Positions 1 to 7,957 are shown, counted from the first letter of the stretch. The stretch is 25,017 nt of DNA from an uncultured Chromatiaceae bacterium (GCA_937978655.1 CALJUX010000066.1:1-25017); one strand, 5' to 3'. Numbers and translations: made by a program. Notes: generated from the sequence alone by a model not told the origin.

Positions 1-130
1 CTTTCTTTTGGCAAGACAAAAGAAAGGAACTCACCGACAGGTGAAATCTCTGCTAAGCGGTCTCACCGCCAAGGCAAAAATGATTATTGAAACAGAAACA
101 GCCGCCCGCAGGGCAAAAAACCAGCGTTCA
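1..130 (+). repeat. Dispersed structured repeat, left copy (truncated by window edge)
   Basis: The sequence opens with a perfect hairpin at 1-26: arms CTTTCTTTTG and CAAAAGAAAG with a 6-nt loop. It continues with GGAACTCACCGACAGGTGAA, the segment ATGATTATTGAAAC and the segment GCCGCCCGCAGGGCA. The same modules occur in the opposite orientation near the right end of the window (about 24620-24833). An open frame crosses this copy (8-493). It overlaps the acyltransferase gene, and the spacing of the right-hand modules is not a multiple of three, so I treat the stretch as a non-coding dispersed repeat. The remaining bases up to 275 show no other recognisable feature. Confidence 0.7.
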
Positions 131-275
131 GCGACCAAAATCCCATGGAACACCCCACTCATCCCAGCACCAACAACACCAGGCACGTCGACTGACGACA
201 ATCCGCAACCAGCATGGTACTTTCAGTACAATTACCTGATCACAATCACATTTCCAATTCAATTCCGGGATTTCC

Positions 276-1466
276 ATGAACCTGTTGCCGTCGCACAAAT
301 CTGCGCCCCCCTCCTCCCGTCACAGCGGACTCGACCTGCTACGCGCCTGCGCTATCTTGCTGGTATTTATGTATCACTACATGGTGTTCGTCAGTGGCGA
401 GCCGACTTTTGGCTGGCTGAGCCGAGTCGGTTGGGTCGGTGTCGATTTGTTTTTTGTCTTGTCCGGTTATCTGATTGGCAATCAGCTGTTTAAAGGCCTG
501 GCGCAGGGTAAACAGCTGTCGTTCCGGCGATTTTACTGGCGCCGGGCGCTGCGGACCTGGCCGGCATTCTGGCTGGTATTAGCGGCATTTTTCCTGCTGC
601 CTGAACTGATGGGCGGCAACACGCCGCCACCGCTGTGGCGTTTTCTGACTTTCACGCAAAATTACCAGCTGATGCCCGGCACTGCTTTTTCGCATGCCTG
701 GTCTTTGTGTATTGAAGAGCAGTTTTATTTCCTGCTGCCGCTGGTGGCTTTTCTCTGTCTGCGGCTTGGCGGCAAAGTGCAACACGCGTTTTACCTGATA
801 GGCGCGCTGATTGTCGCAGCCACTTGCTACCGCTATCAGATGTGGCAGTTATATGGTCTGGAGGCGGACGGCCAGACCCGCTATTTTAATGCCTTTATTT
901 ATTACTCCAGCTTTGCCCGGATGGACGAGTTGTTGCCGGGCTTAGCAGTGGCCTTATTTAAAAATGCCTGGCCGGCGCGCTGGGCTGCGCTGGCGCAACA
1001 TCAGCAAAAACTGCAATGGATTGCCTTTGGCGCCGTCGGCCTGATGCTGTATCTGCTGCTGAATTACGCTTATATCAAAGACGAGGGTTATGGCTTTTTT
1101 GCCACTGTGTTTGGCTATTCACTGCTGGCGATGGCGTTTGCCCTGCTGCTGATGAGTGCGCTGCAACCCGGCAGTTTGCTGACGCGCTGGCGGGTGCCGG
1201 GCGCGGCCACGCTGGCGCTCTGGTCTTATTCGTTGTATCTGGTACATAAACCCATTGGTTATATCGTTAAACAACAAGCACCATCACAAGGCTGGTCAGA
1301 CAGCACCGTATTGCTGCTGAATATCCTGCTATCGCTCGCCGTCAGCGCGCTGCTGTACAAGCTGGTTGAAGCGCCGGCGATGCGACTTCGCGACCGGGTC
1401 TTTCCGGATATCTTCCGCCCCGCCCCTGCAACAATGCCCGTCGCCGAGGCCAACGCCAGCCGCTGA
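276..1466 (+). CDS. Acyltransferase family 3 membrane protein (OafA/YrhL-like)
   Basis: This is a 396-residue polytopic membrane protein of the acyltransferase-3 family, whose members transfer acetyl or other acyl groups to cell-surface sugars such as LPS O-antigen. Family landmarks are present. Near residues 17-35 there is SGLDLLRACAILLVFMYHY, with the conserved Arg and the His that the family needs. GVDLFFVLSGYLIG follows at about 54-67, then FYWRRALRTWPAFW, and HAWSLCIEEQFYFLLPL near 143. About ten hydrophobic segments run through the rest. Length is typical for the family. The ATG at 276 has a modest GGGA 5-6 nt upstream and is the only start that keeps the first transmembrane segment. 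No glycan-biosynthesis genes adjoin it, so the substrate is unknown. The family call is firm; the acceptor is not inferable. Confidence 0.9.
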   Translation: MNLLPSHKSAPPSSRHSGLDLLRACAILLVFMYHYMVFVSGEPTFGWLSRVGWVGVDLFFVLSGYLIGNQLFKGLAQGKQLSFRRFYWRRALRTWPAFWLVLAAFFLLPELMGGNTPPPLWRFLTFTQNYQLMPGTAFSHAWSLCIEEQFYFLLPLVAFLCLRLGGKVQHAFYLIGALIVAATCYRYQMWQLYGLEADGQTRYFNAFIYYSSFARMDELLPGLAVALFKNAWPARWAALAQHQQKLQWIAFGAVGLMLYLLLNYAYIKDEGYGFFATVFGYSLLAMAFALLLMSALQPGSLLTRWRVPGAATLALWSYSLYLVHKPIGYIVKQQAPSQGWSDSTVLLLNILLSLAVSALLYKLVEAPAMRLRDRVFPDIFRPAPATMPVAEANASR

Positions 1467-1512
1467 TCCCAAGGCCGGACCGGCGCTGCCGCTACTTTTT
1501 TTCCAATATGCT

Positions 1513-1536
1513 GCTGGCGCGAAATATTGCGCCAGC
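1513..1536. other. Stem-loop between acyltransferase and tonB
   Basis: A perfect 8-bp stem (GCTGGCGC / GCGCCAGC) with an 8-nt loop lies between the two genes. No U-tract follows directly. A separate T7 run at 1496-1502 is preceded by only a 4-bp stem. Either could help end the acyltransferase transcript, but neither is a convincing intrinsic terminator. Confidence 0.3.
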
Positions 1537-1601
1537 GCAACTTTGTTGCCGATAGCACAAGGCCACCACAGAAAGCTGCTGACAAACCCTTCACACAGCC
1601 A

Positions 1602-1620
1602 TATAATGCGAATCATTCTC
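1602..1620 (+). promoter_or_regulatory. Fur box upstream of tonB
   Basis: TATAATGCGAATCATTCTC matches the 19-bp Fur consensus GATAATGATAATCATTATC at 15 of 19 positions by eye. It ends 19 bp before the tonB ATG, where bound Fur would block transcription initiation or elongation. Iron-replete repression of tonB-exbB-exbD is a classic Fur arrangement. Confidence 0.8.
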
Positions 1621-1639
1621 ATATGCTTTAAGTTTTATC

Positions 1640-2293
1640 ATGTCACGCGGAACTGCCGGAGTCTTTGTGCTGTTGTTACTGCTGCATCTTGGCGCTGTTG
1701 CTGCGCTGATGCAGGCAGATGCTGCGGTGACCGAACCTAAAATCGACATCGAGCCGCCAAAGCTGCAGGGCGTATTGATTGCGCCTGAACCGAAAATTAC
1801 GCCTCCACCGCCCAAAGCCGAGCCTGAGCCACAAAAGCCACAGCCTAAGCCGAAACAGCCGCCGCTGAAACCACAGCCGAAGCCAACCCAAAAAACACCG
1901 CCGCCGGTTGCCAAAGCCGCTGCCGCGGCGCCGGTAGTAGCACCAAGCAAAACAGTCAGCCAGAAAGCTGCCACCAGCAGCCCGGCAAAAACTGCCGAGC
2001 CGACCACGCAACTTCCCAGCGCAGACGCCGCCGGCCTCAATAACAAAGCGCCGGTGTACCCGATGTTGTCGCGTAAACGCAAAGAGCAAGGCACGGTCTG
2101 GTTGTTGTTGCTGGTCAGTAAAGAAGGCCTGGTCACTGAATTAAAACTGAAAAAAACCAGCGGCTTTGACCGGCTGGATCAGGCTGCGCTGCAGGCAGTG
2201 AAAAAATGGAAATTCCAGCCGGCACGTAAACAAGGCCAGGCCATTGATTATTGGTACGAATTACCGCTGAAGTTTTCGCTGCAGCAAGGTTAA
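1640..2293 (+). CDS. tonB: Energy transducer TonB
   Basis: This 217-residue periplasm-spanning protein transmits the ExbB/ExbD-harvested proton-motive force to outer-membrane TonB-dependent receptors. A very short N-terminus leads into one transmembrane helix (about residues 7-24). His16 sits inside that helix, as in the TonB SHLS-type motif, although the usual Ser four residues earlier is Leu here. A long Pro/Lys/Glu-rich rod follows (about 33-95), including PPPPKAEPEPQKPQPKP. The C-terminal TonB domain (about 135-217) contains the APVYP motif, GTVWLLLLVSKEG, and the closing helix/strand QAVKKWKFQPA. The ATG has little Shine-Dalgarno character. It lies first in an operon with exbB (46-nt gap) and exbD, directly behind a Fur box. 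It probably serves receptors genome-wide, including the phytase-linked receptor at 18310-21084. Confidence 0.93.
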   Translation: MSRGTAGVFVLLLLLHLGAVAALMQADAAVTEPKIDIEPPKLQGVLIAPEPKITPPPPKAEPEPQKPQPKPKQPPLKPQPKPTQKTPPPVAKAAAAAPVVAPSKTVSQKAATSSPAKTAEPTTQLPSADAAGLNNKAPVYPMLSRKRKEQGTVWLLLLVSKEGLVTELKLKKTSGFDRLDQAALQAVKKWKFQPARKQGQAIDYWYELPLKFSLQQG

Positions 2294-2338
2294 CGCAGAT
2301 TTTGGCGCAAAGCGTCACGTTATTCACAGGAGTACATC

Positions 2339-3070
2339 ATGCAAGACAATCCTTATGGCATCGCGTTGCTGTGGCAACAAGGCGATATGGTCAGCAAAAC
2401 CGTGGCGTTTTTATTGCTGCTGATGTCAGTCGCCAGCTGGACCGTCATTGCCCGGCGCAGCTACGCGCTGTGGCAGCTGCGCCGTTTACAGCAAGCCGGT
2501 CGTGAGTTCTGGCATGCGCAAAGTTTTCAGGCTGGCCTGAGTTTGTTACAGCAAGCCCGGCCTGTCGATGGCCCTGGCAATCCGTTTTTTTACCTCGCCG
2601 ACCAGGGCCAGCAGGCGTTGGCGCATCACAGCAGCCATCGTGATGATTTACATGGTCATTTACCATTGTCTGATTGGCTGACCGCCAACTTAAAAGGCGC
2701 CATTGATGAAAGTGCCGAGCAATTGCAACGCGGTTTAGCCATCTTAGCCTCAGTCGGCTCCGTCGCGCCTTTTGTTGGCCTGTTTGGCACTGTCTGGGGG
2801 ATTTATCATGCCTTGGTCAGCCTTGGCGCCAGCGGTCAGGCCAGCATTGACAAAATTGCCGGCCCGGTTGGCGAAGCGCTGATCATGACCGCCTTTGGCC
2901 TCGCCGTGGCGATCCCCGCCACACTGGCGTTTAACGCCTTTAGCCGCAGCAATAAAGGCATTGTGGCGCAGCTCAATCGCTTTGCTTTTCAGCTGCATGC
3001 CTATTTCATCACCGGCGCCGCACCCAAAGCGACGGTGTCGCACGCCCAGCCTGTGAATGGAGCGGCCTGA
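2339..3070 (+). CDS. exbB: Biopolymer transport protein ExbB (MotA/TolQ/ExbB proton channel)
   Basis: This 243-residue inner-membrane subunit of the TonB motor forms the pentameric proton channel around ExbD. The sequence shows an N-terminal transmembrane helix (about 19-36), then a cytoplasmic loop. The diagnostic region follows: ILASVGSVAPFVGLFGTVWG (about 135-154) and GEALIMTAFGLAVAIPA (about 180-196), which together hold transmembrane helices 2 and 3. Length matches the short ExbB family. The start is supported by AGGAG seven bases upstream. Its TGA overlaps the exbD ATG by one base, indicating translational coupling, and tonB lies just upstream in the same Fur-controlled unit. Confidence 0.95.
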   Translation: MQDNPYGIALLWQQGDMVSKTVAFLLLLMSVASWTVIARRSYALWQLRRLQQAGREFWHAQSFQAGLSLLQQARPVDGPGNPFFYLADQGQQALAHHSSHRDDLHGHLPLSDWLTANLKGAIDESAEQLQRGLAILASVGSVAPFVGLFGTVWGIYHALVSLGASGQASIDKIAGPVGEALIMTAFGLAVAIPATLAFNAFSRSNKGIVAQLNRFAFQLHAYFITGAAPKATVSHAQPVNGAA

Positions 3071-3483
3071 TGTCTTTTCATAACGATTTTGACGATGACA
3101 GCGGCGTCATCAGCGAAATTAACATGACGCCGCTGGTCGATGTAATGCTGGTATTACTGATTATTTTTATGATCACAGTGCCGGTCTTGACGCACTCTAT
3201 CCCACTGGAACTGCCGCAGGTCAGCCATCAGCCGAGTCAGACCAAACCTGATACTGTGACGCTGGCGGTTACCGCCGACGGCTCGGTGTACTGGAACAAG
3301 GATAAATTAAGCCACGAAGAACTGAGCAACCGTCTGGCGCAAGCCGCGTTGTTAACACCGCAGCCGACTTTTCAATTGAAGGGCGACCGTGCAGTGGCCT
3401 ATGAGCATGTGGTTGCCACACTCGCCGCCGTGCAGCAGGCCGGTATCATGCAGCTGGGGTTTCTGACAGAGCCGGGCGCATAA
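3070..3483 (+). CDS. exbD: Biopolymer transport protein ExbD
   Basis: This 137-residue partner of ExbB has one transmembrane helix near the N-terminus and a periplasmic domain. The helix opens with INMTPLVDVMLVLLIIFMIT. Asp24 in this motif corresponds to the essential proton-carrying Asp25 of E. coli ExbD. The periplasmic part (about 45-137) has the usual VTLAVTADGSVYWNKDKLS strand/turn pattern and the FQLKGDRAVAYEHVVATLAA segment. The ATG overlaps the exbB stop (TGATG). It is the last clear gene of the tonB operon; 98 bp without a recognisable terminator separate it from the next gene. Confidence 0.95.
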   Translation: MSFHNDFDDDSGVISEINMTPLVDVMLVLLIIFMITVPVLTHSIPLELPQVSHQPSQTKPDTVTLAVTADGSVYWNKDKLSHEELSNRLAQAALLTPQPTFQLKGDRAVAYEHVVATLAAVQQAGIMQLGFLTEPGA

Positions 3484-3581
3484 GCCAACCTCATACATTC
3501 AGTTACAGATTTGTGCTGCCACAGCTAACTTTTTGCGATAGAGTCAGAACAAAGGCGAAAGTGCTGACGTGAGGAGCCCAT

Positions 3582-3812
3582 ATGGCAGAGCAAGGTTCAG
3601 GCGGTAATGTCATTGCCGCATTATGCAGTGTGTTTATTCCAGGGCTGGGCCAGCTGGTGCAGGGCCGTTTAATGCCAGCCATTTTGTTTTTTGTCGTTTG
3701 TATGGTCGGCTACGCCATGTGGTGGCTGATTTTTATCCCGGCGGTGATAGCAGGTTTAGTGCATTTGTGGTCGATTCTGGACGCCGCGACTTTTAAAACC
3801 CGGGCGTACTGA
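3582..3812 (+). CDS. Small TM2-like membrane protein, function unknown
   Basis: This is a 76-residue protein with two closely spaced hydrophobic helices (about 10-24 and 31-62). The motif FIPGLGQLVQGR preceding the second helix resembles the Pro-Gly-x-Gly-Gln signature of TM2/DUF5683-type small membrane proteins. A good Shine-Dalgarno (GAGGAG) precedes the ATG with suitable spacing. It lies 98 bp after exbD on the same strand and is followed by a strong terminator, so it could be a distal member of the tonB transcript or a separate gene. I can assign no function beyond membrane localisation. Confidence 0.75.
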   Translation: MAEQGSGGNVIAALCSVFIPGLGQLVQGRLMPAILFFVVCMVGYAMWWLIFIPAVIAGLVHLWSILDAATFKTRAY

Positions 3813-3828
3813 CGGGTTCATCAGCATA

Positions 3829-3855
3829 AAAAATGGCGCCCGCGGCGCCATTTTT
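3829..3855. terminator. Bidirectional intrinsic terminator
   Basis: The stem AAAAATGGCGCC / GGCGCCATTTTT (12 bp, CGC loop) is perfectly paired. It has a T-run on the 3' side in both directions. It lies between the convergent genes ending at 3812 (+) and 3868 (-), so it should serve both transcripts. Confidence 0.9.
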
Positions 3856-3867
3856 CATTGCGTCCAA

Positions 3868-4206
3868 TCAGACCTTTTTGACGAATTCAGATTTTAACTT
3901 CATCGCGCCAAAACCGTCGATTTTGCAGTCGATGTTATGGTCGCCATCCACCAGCCGGATGTTTTTCACTTTAGTGCCAATTTTCACCACCAGCGATGAG
4001 CCTTTGACTTTTAAGTCTTTAATCACGGTGATGGTGTCACCATCCTGCAGCAGATTCCCTGCCGAATCGCGGATCTCTTTGCTGCTTTCGGTCGCCACTT
4101 CCGCACCTGGCTGCCATTCATGGCCACACTCGGGGCAAACCAGCTGCACACCATCTTCATAGGCAAATGGCGACTGACATTGTGGACATGGGGGTAACTG
4201 ACTCAT
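3868..4206 (-). CDS. yjdM: YjdM/PhnA family zinc-ribbon protein
   Basis: This 112-residue protein closely resembles E. coli YjdM (formerly PhnA, 111 aa). It has an N-terminal zinc ribbon, CPQC at 7-10 and CPEC at 24-27. A beta-rich KOW/SH3-like C-terminal domain follows, with the family segments IRDSAGNLLQDGDTITVIKD and LKVKGSSLVVKIGTKVKNIR. Despite the historical name, members do not take part directly in the C-P lyase reaction and their role is poorly defined. It is a single-gene unit, convergent with the small membrane gene and sharing its terminator. The phosphonate label should not be taken as linking it to the phytase locus 14 kb away. Confidence 0.9.
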   Translation of the reverse strand: MSQLPPCPQCQSPFAYEDGVQLVCPECGHEWQPGAEVATESSKEIRDSAGNLLQDGDTITVIKDLKVKGSSLVVKIGTKVKNIRLVDGDHNIDCKIDGFGAMKLKSEFVKKV

Positions 4207-4230
4207 TGCGGCTCCGCGGCAGACTGGCTG

Positions 4231-4260
4231 AATAGCCTTAAAAAAAGGAGGGCTATTATA
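4231..4260 (-). promoter_or_regulatory. Candidate promoter -10 and leader hairpin of the yjdM gene
   Basis: On the minus strand a perfect TATAAT lies at 4260-4255, about 49 bp before the yjdM ATG. No good -35 is seen at 16-18 bp. Partly overlapping the -10, the arms AATAGCC / GGCTATT (4251-4257 and 4231-4237) can pair around a 13-nt loop. Confidence 0.4.
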
Positions 4261-4322
4261 GCGTCAGGCGCAAAAAAAGCAGCAGAAAACTGTGCGCCAC
4301 CACGTGATTGTCTTGCCCGTTC

Positions 4323-5543
4323 TCAGCTTTTATCGCCGACCTGGCTTAAAAACGTCATGCCACTTTGCACCCACTGGCAAAAACGTTGCTCCGGCAATGG
4401 CGGCGACACGATGTACCCCTGGGCGGTGTTACAACCGGCATCGCGTAAATAACGCCAGTCATCCGCCCGCTCGACGCCTTCAGCGACCAGTTCAATGCCC
4501 AGCTTCTGACACATCGATAAAGTACTTTCGAAAATCACCTGCAAATGTGGTTTACCGCTGATGCCATGGATCAGACTGCGGTCGACTTTCAGCTCTGTAA
4601 AGGGGATTTGTGACAATTGTTTCACCGACGAATAGCCGGTGCCGTAGTCGTCAATCGACAAGCCACAGCCAAACAGCCGCAACCGGGTCAGAATAGCCAA
4701 AGCCCGGCCAATGTCTTTGATAACACCGGTTTCGGTCACTTCAAAAATCAGCGAATCCGGCGGCACCGCACAGTCTTTGATCAACGCAATCACCCGGGCG
4801 GAAAACGCAGTCTGTTCAAAAGAATAAGCCGACAGGTTAATGGAAATGGTCAGCGATAATCCCGCCGCCAGCCAGCGTTGCTGCTGGGCAATCGCCAGCT
4901 CAATTACCTGGTAACTGAGCTCGTCAATCAGACCAAAACGTTCACACAACGGGATAAAATCGTTGGGAAAAATCAGCTGATTATCAGCACCCTGCAAACG
5001 AACCAAGGCTTCAGCGCCAATCAGCTGCAAGCTGGAAAAATCAATCTTCGGCTGGTAATGCAACACAAAACGCCGCTCTTCCAGTGCCTGTTGCAACTCA
5101 TCTTTACCCAGCACCAGCCGTTCGCGCTGCTCACTGCCATGTTTTTGGGTCAGACCATCTTGTTGGTATTTGCGCACCAGCGTCAGCAAATCCGCCTCTG
5201 CCACCGGTTTTTGCAAAGCCCCCAGCACATACAGTCCTTCCGTGGTCGCCATCAGTTCCACCGCCGACAACAATGACCGTTCCCGGCCACTGGCGATGAT
5301 GAGGCCGCTGCGGATGTGGCGGGCGGACAACAGATTAATCAGTTCGATACCGTCAATGTCCGGCATTTCCAAATCGCAAATCAACAGATCAAACGGCTGT
5401 GGCCGGCTATCCAGCACCGCGAGTGCAGTGCGGCCGTTGTCGGCTTCGGCAATGTCGCTGATGCCCATCTGCCGGCACAAGTCCAGCATAAACAGGCGCT
5501 GTGCTTTACTGTCTTCGATAATTAATACAGAGAGCGCTTTCAT
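4323..5543 (-). CDS. REC-EAL response regulator, predicted c-di-GMP phosphodiesterase (RocR/PvrR-like)
   Basis: This protein of about 406 residues has an N-terminal receiver domain and a C-terminal EAL domain that hydrolyses cyclic di-GMP. The receiver (1-120) has the acidic pair E10/D11, phospho-acceptor Asp57 in LLICDLEMPDIDG, Ser in IIASGRE and Lys in LQKPV. The EAL domain (about 150-400) keeps the catalytic set: EAL in LIGAEALVRL, Asn in SINLSA, Glu in FEVTET, the Asp pair in IDDYGTGYSS, Lys in ELKVDRS, Glu in LVAEGVE, and Gln in AQGYIVS. I therefore expect an active phosphodiesterase. The ATG at 5543 has AGGTGG five bases upstream; an in-frame GTG nine bases earlier (5552) is possible. 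It begins about 11 bp after the cheB stop as the last gene of the chemosensory operon, so CheA is the likely phosphodonor. Confidence 0.92.
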   Translation of the reverse strand: MKALSVLIIEDSKAQRLFMLDLCRQMGISDIAEADNGRTALAVLDSRPQPFDLLICDLEMPDIDGIELINLLSARHIRSGLIIASGRERSLLSAVELMATTEGLYVLGALQKPVAEADLLTLVRKYQQDGLTQKHGSEQRERLVLGKDELQQALEERRFVLHYQPKIDFSSLQLIGAEALVRLQGADNQLIFPNDFIPLCERFGLIDELSYQVIELAIAQQQRWLAAGLSLTISINLSAYSFEQTAFSARVIALIKDCAVPPDSLIFEVTETGVIKDIGRALAILTRLRLFGCGLSIDDYGTGYSSVKQLSQIPFTELKVDRSLIHGISGKPHLQVIFESTLSMCQKLGIELVAEGVERADDWRYLRDAGCNTAQGYIVSPPLPEQRFCQWVQSGMTFLSQVGDKS

Positions 5544-5554
5544 CCTGTCCACCT

Positions 5555-6619
5555 TTAACCCTGACTGTACAACATGATCTGGCCGGCGACTTGACCCAGC
5601 GCCACGATATGCACGGCGCCACCGCGTTTAATCGCCTCTTTTGGCATGCCAAACACGACCGATGTTTCTTCATCCTGCGCATAAGTGACGGCGCCGCTTT
5701 CACGCATCTCCAGCAAACCGCGCGCGCCGTCATCGCCCATGCCGGTCAGCTGAAACGCCACGGCATTTTTGCCGGCGCATTTGGCCACCGAACGGAACAA
5801 CACATCGACCGACGGACAATGCCGGTTTACCGCCGGCCCCGGTTTCACCTGCACCTGATAAAATGCACCGCTGCGCAGCATGGTCATATGCTGGCCACCG
5901 GGCGCAATTAATGCAAGGCCCGGCCGCACCCGGTCACCGTCACGCGCTTCACGAACTTCAATTTCAGACAAAGAGTTGAGCCGGGCGGCAAAAGCCGCAG
6001 TGAACTTCTCCGGCATGTGCTGCACCACAACAATTCCGGGGCAATCGGCCGTCAGGGCGGTCAGGATCTGCTCCAGCGCCAGCGTACCGCCGGTTGAGGT
6101 GCCAATCGCAATAACTTTTTCGGTGGTTTTTGCCATCGCGGTCTGGGCGGCTGGCGCGGTTTGCACTGCGGCCACGGCACGGGCAACCGGCGCCGCAGCA
6201 GTCAGCCGGCTGACCCGGCTTTGCGCGGCTTCGCGGATAGCCGCCAGCAATTGCTGTTGACTCGACTGCAGGAAATCTTTCACGCCCATCGTCGGTTTGG
6301 TAAATATGGCGACGGCACCGGCCGCCATCGCTTCGACCGTGGTCTCAGCGCCCTTTTCGGTCAGCGACGAACAAATCACCACTGGCGTTGGTCTTGAGGT
6401 CATGATTTTGCGTAAAAAAGTCAGGCCGTCCATCCGCGGCATTTCGATATCGAGTGTGATCACATCCGGCCATACTTCACGCATTTTATTGACGGCAAAC
6501 AGCGGGTCCGCCGCCGTACCAATGACTTCAATATCAGCCTGCTCCGACAGCATAGCGCTGAGCACCTGACGTACCACAGCAGAATCATCCACCACCAGTA
6601 CTTTAATTTTTTTGCTCAT
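5555..6619 (-). CDS. cheB: Chemotaxis protein-glutamate methylesterase/glutamine deamidase CheB
   Basis: This 354-residue CheB removes methyl groups from receptor glutamates for adaptation. The receiver domain (1-120) has D11/D12, phospho-Asp57 in ITLDIEMPRMDG, and SLTEKG. A linker of about 50 residues rich in Ala/Val/Gln follows. The C-terminal methylesterase carries the catalytic triad: Ser in IAIGTSTGGT, His in VVQHMPEKFT and Asp in LTGMGDDGARG. The frame is open 23 codons further upstream (to 6688), but the ATG at 6619 gives the classic MSKKIKVLVVDDS start and has a GGGAGG Shine-Dalgarno. The start overlaps the cheD end by 17 bp. Confidence 0.96.
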   Translation of the reverse strand: MSKKIKVLVVDDSAVVRQVLSAMLSEQADIEVIGTAADPLFAVNKMREVWPDVITLDIEMPRMDGLTFLRKIMTSRPTPVVICSSLTEKGAETTVEAMAAGAVAIFTKPTMGVKDFLQSSQQQLLAAIREAAQSRVSRLTAAAPVARAVAAVQTAPAAQTAMAKTTEKVIAIGTSTGGTLALEQILTALTADCPGIVVVQHMPEKFTAAFAARLNSLSEIEVREARDGDRVRPGLALIAPGGQHMTMLRSGAFYQVQVKPGPAVNRHCPSVDVLFRSVAKCAGKNAVAFQLTGMGDDGARGLLEMRESGAVTYAQDEETSVVFGMPKEAIKRGGAVHIVALGQVAGQIMLYSQG

Positions 6620-7133
6620 GCAGCTGCGCCTCCCTCTGCTCCAACGCCGCCAGCGAGTTGATCTCCAGCGTGCCGTCGCTTGCTTCAAATTTCAGCTTCA
6701 CGCCGTGTTCACTGCCAAACTGTAACAGCTCCGCCTGCAGCCCGTGGCTGGCGCAGAATTGCACAGCGTAATCCCGGTTCAGTTGCCCAACCTGAAAGGA
6801 TGGCACCAAGCGCTGAGATTTACGCGAACTGGCGCCGCCACATAACCGCACCTGCACCTCAGCCAGCGGGATCCGCTTTTTCTGCAACAGCTGCAAAAAA
6901 TGCGGCAGGATTTGGTCGCCATAACGGCCATCCGGCAGATAAGACCCGGCCTGTGGCTGATTATTGCTGACACAGACAAAATGACAGCAGGCAAAAAACC
7001 GGCTGGGCGCATGCCAAAGCACCATCGCCACACAAGACCCCAGCACGGTGATCACTGTGCGATCCTGGGCGGTCCCGCTGATAAAATCCCCCGGCGCTAA
7101 ATGCACGGTGCGGGCGCGAATATTGGCAATCAT
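6603..7133 (-). CDS. cheD: Chemoreceptor glutamine deamidase CheD
   Basis: This 176-residue CheD-family protein deamidates specific receptor glutamines. The family core is recognisable. TVITVLGSCVAMVLW contains the nucleophile Cys34 and an upstream Thr, CCHFV provides His51, and VRLCGGAS plus a late FEASDGTLEINSLAALE segment match the C-terminal half. The segment after the catalytic His (CHFVCVSNNQ) departs from the common GGMxHFMLP form, so it is a divergent member. The ATG overlaps the end of cheR by four bases (ATGA), and the end overlaps cheB. Its position between cheR and cheB strengthens the call. Confidence 0.92.
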   Translation of the reverse strand: MIANIRARTVHLAPGDFISGTAQDRTVITVLGSCVAMVLWHAPSRFFACCHFVCVSNNQPQAGSYLPDGRYGDQILPHFLQLLQKKRIPLAEVQVRLCGGASSRKSQRLVPSFQVGQLNRDYAVQFCASHGLQAELLQFGSEHGVKLKFEASDGTLEINSLAALEQREAQLHEQKN

Positions 7134-7957
7134 GGCAGATACCGGTAACAGGCCGGGCGTTGCTGCACCAGCCTTGGGTCATAGCCATGAATACTCTCGG
7201 AGTGACCAACCAATAAATAGCCCCCCGGCTTTAACACTTCCAGCATGTTCAGCACTATGCGTTTTTTATCCTCTAATTCGAAATATATCAGTACGTTACG
7301 AAGAAAAATCAGGTCAAATTTCTGGCTGGTTTGCAGCGACTGCATCAGGTTATGCTGTTGAAACTGCACATGCTGGCGTACTGCGGGCCGGATGCGGAAC
7401 CAGCCATCGTCTTTGCCAATGCCTTTCAGACAAAAGGCTTTTAATAAGCTCTGATCGATTTTATGGCTGTCCTGTAACGGATACACTGCCGAGCGTGCCC
7501 GTTCCAACACTCTGGTATTGATGTCGGTGCCAATCACCTGCCAGGGCTCCTGCAGGCCAAACTGGCTGGCCAGTGCCAGCGCAATGCTGAAGGCCTCTTC
7601 GCCGGTGGACGCCGCTGCGCTCCAGATCCGGGCTCTTTTGTTCAAATCCCCCTGAGCAATCAGGCTTTGCAGAAAATCAAAATGCTTGGGTTCGCGAAAA
7701 AAATAGGTCTCATTGGTAGTCAGCAGATTCAGCGCCAGTTCGGCTTCTTTGCTCTGTTGCGGGCTCTGCAACAGCTGCAGATAGGCATCAAAATCGGCTA
7801 AATCCAGTTCAGTCAGGCGTTTGTACAACCGCCCGGTCACCAGACTTTTTTTGGTGGCATTGAGGTGGATGCCGGAGCGATCATACAGCCAGTCACGGAT
7901 CTGCTTAAACTGCTGATCACTGATAAATCTGCCTTCCCGCATCAGCAGCTCCGTCAT
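7130..7957 (-). CDS. cheR: Chemotaxis protein methyltransferase CheR
   Basis: This 275-residue SAM-dependent methyltransferase methylates receptor glutamates. The N-terminal helical domain (about 10-75) includes NLLTTNETYFFREPKHFDFL. The SAM-binding Rossmann domain has IWSAAASTGEEAFSIALAL, the acidic loop VIGTDINTRVLERAR, and LIFLRNVLIYFE near the active site, and ends with GGYLLVGHSESI. The ATG at 7957 follows GGGAG at six bases. It lies 30 bp after the MCP stop and overlaps cheD. It should act on the MCP encoded immediately upstream, whose C-terminus fits the CheR-docking pattern. Confidence 0.96.
   Translation of the reverse strand: MTELLMREGRFISDQQFKQIRDWLYDRSGIHLNATKKSLVTGRLYKRLTELDLADFDAYLQLLQSPQQSKEAELALNLLTTNETYFFREPKHFDFLQSLIAQGDLNKRARIWSAAASTGEEAFSIALALASQFGLQEPWQVIGTDINTRVLERARSAVYPLQDSHKIDQSLLKAFCLKGIGKDDGWFRIRPAVRQHVQFQQHNLMQSLQTSQKFDLIFLRNVLIYFELEDKKRIVLNMLEVLKPGGYLLVGHSESIHGYDPRLVQQRPACYRYLP

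Noticed and set aside
8..493. 161-aa open frame across the left repeat and into the acyltransferase gene
   Set aside because: It overlaps the clear acyltransferase in another frame after 276, and the part before it is dispersed repeat DNA whose right-hand modules change phase.
1591..2136. 181-aa Gly/Ala-rich frame antisense to tonB
   Set aside because: It is the mirror of the Pro/Lys-rich TonB rod; low-complexity codons leave the opposite strand open.
3868..4206. Phosphonate metabolism role for the YjdM/PhnA protein and a link to the phytase locus
   Set aside because: The PhnA name is historical, no C-P lyase genes are present, and the gene is a separate unit far from the phytase.
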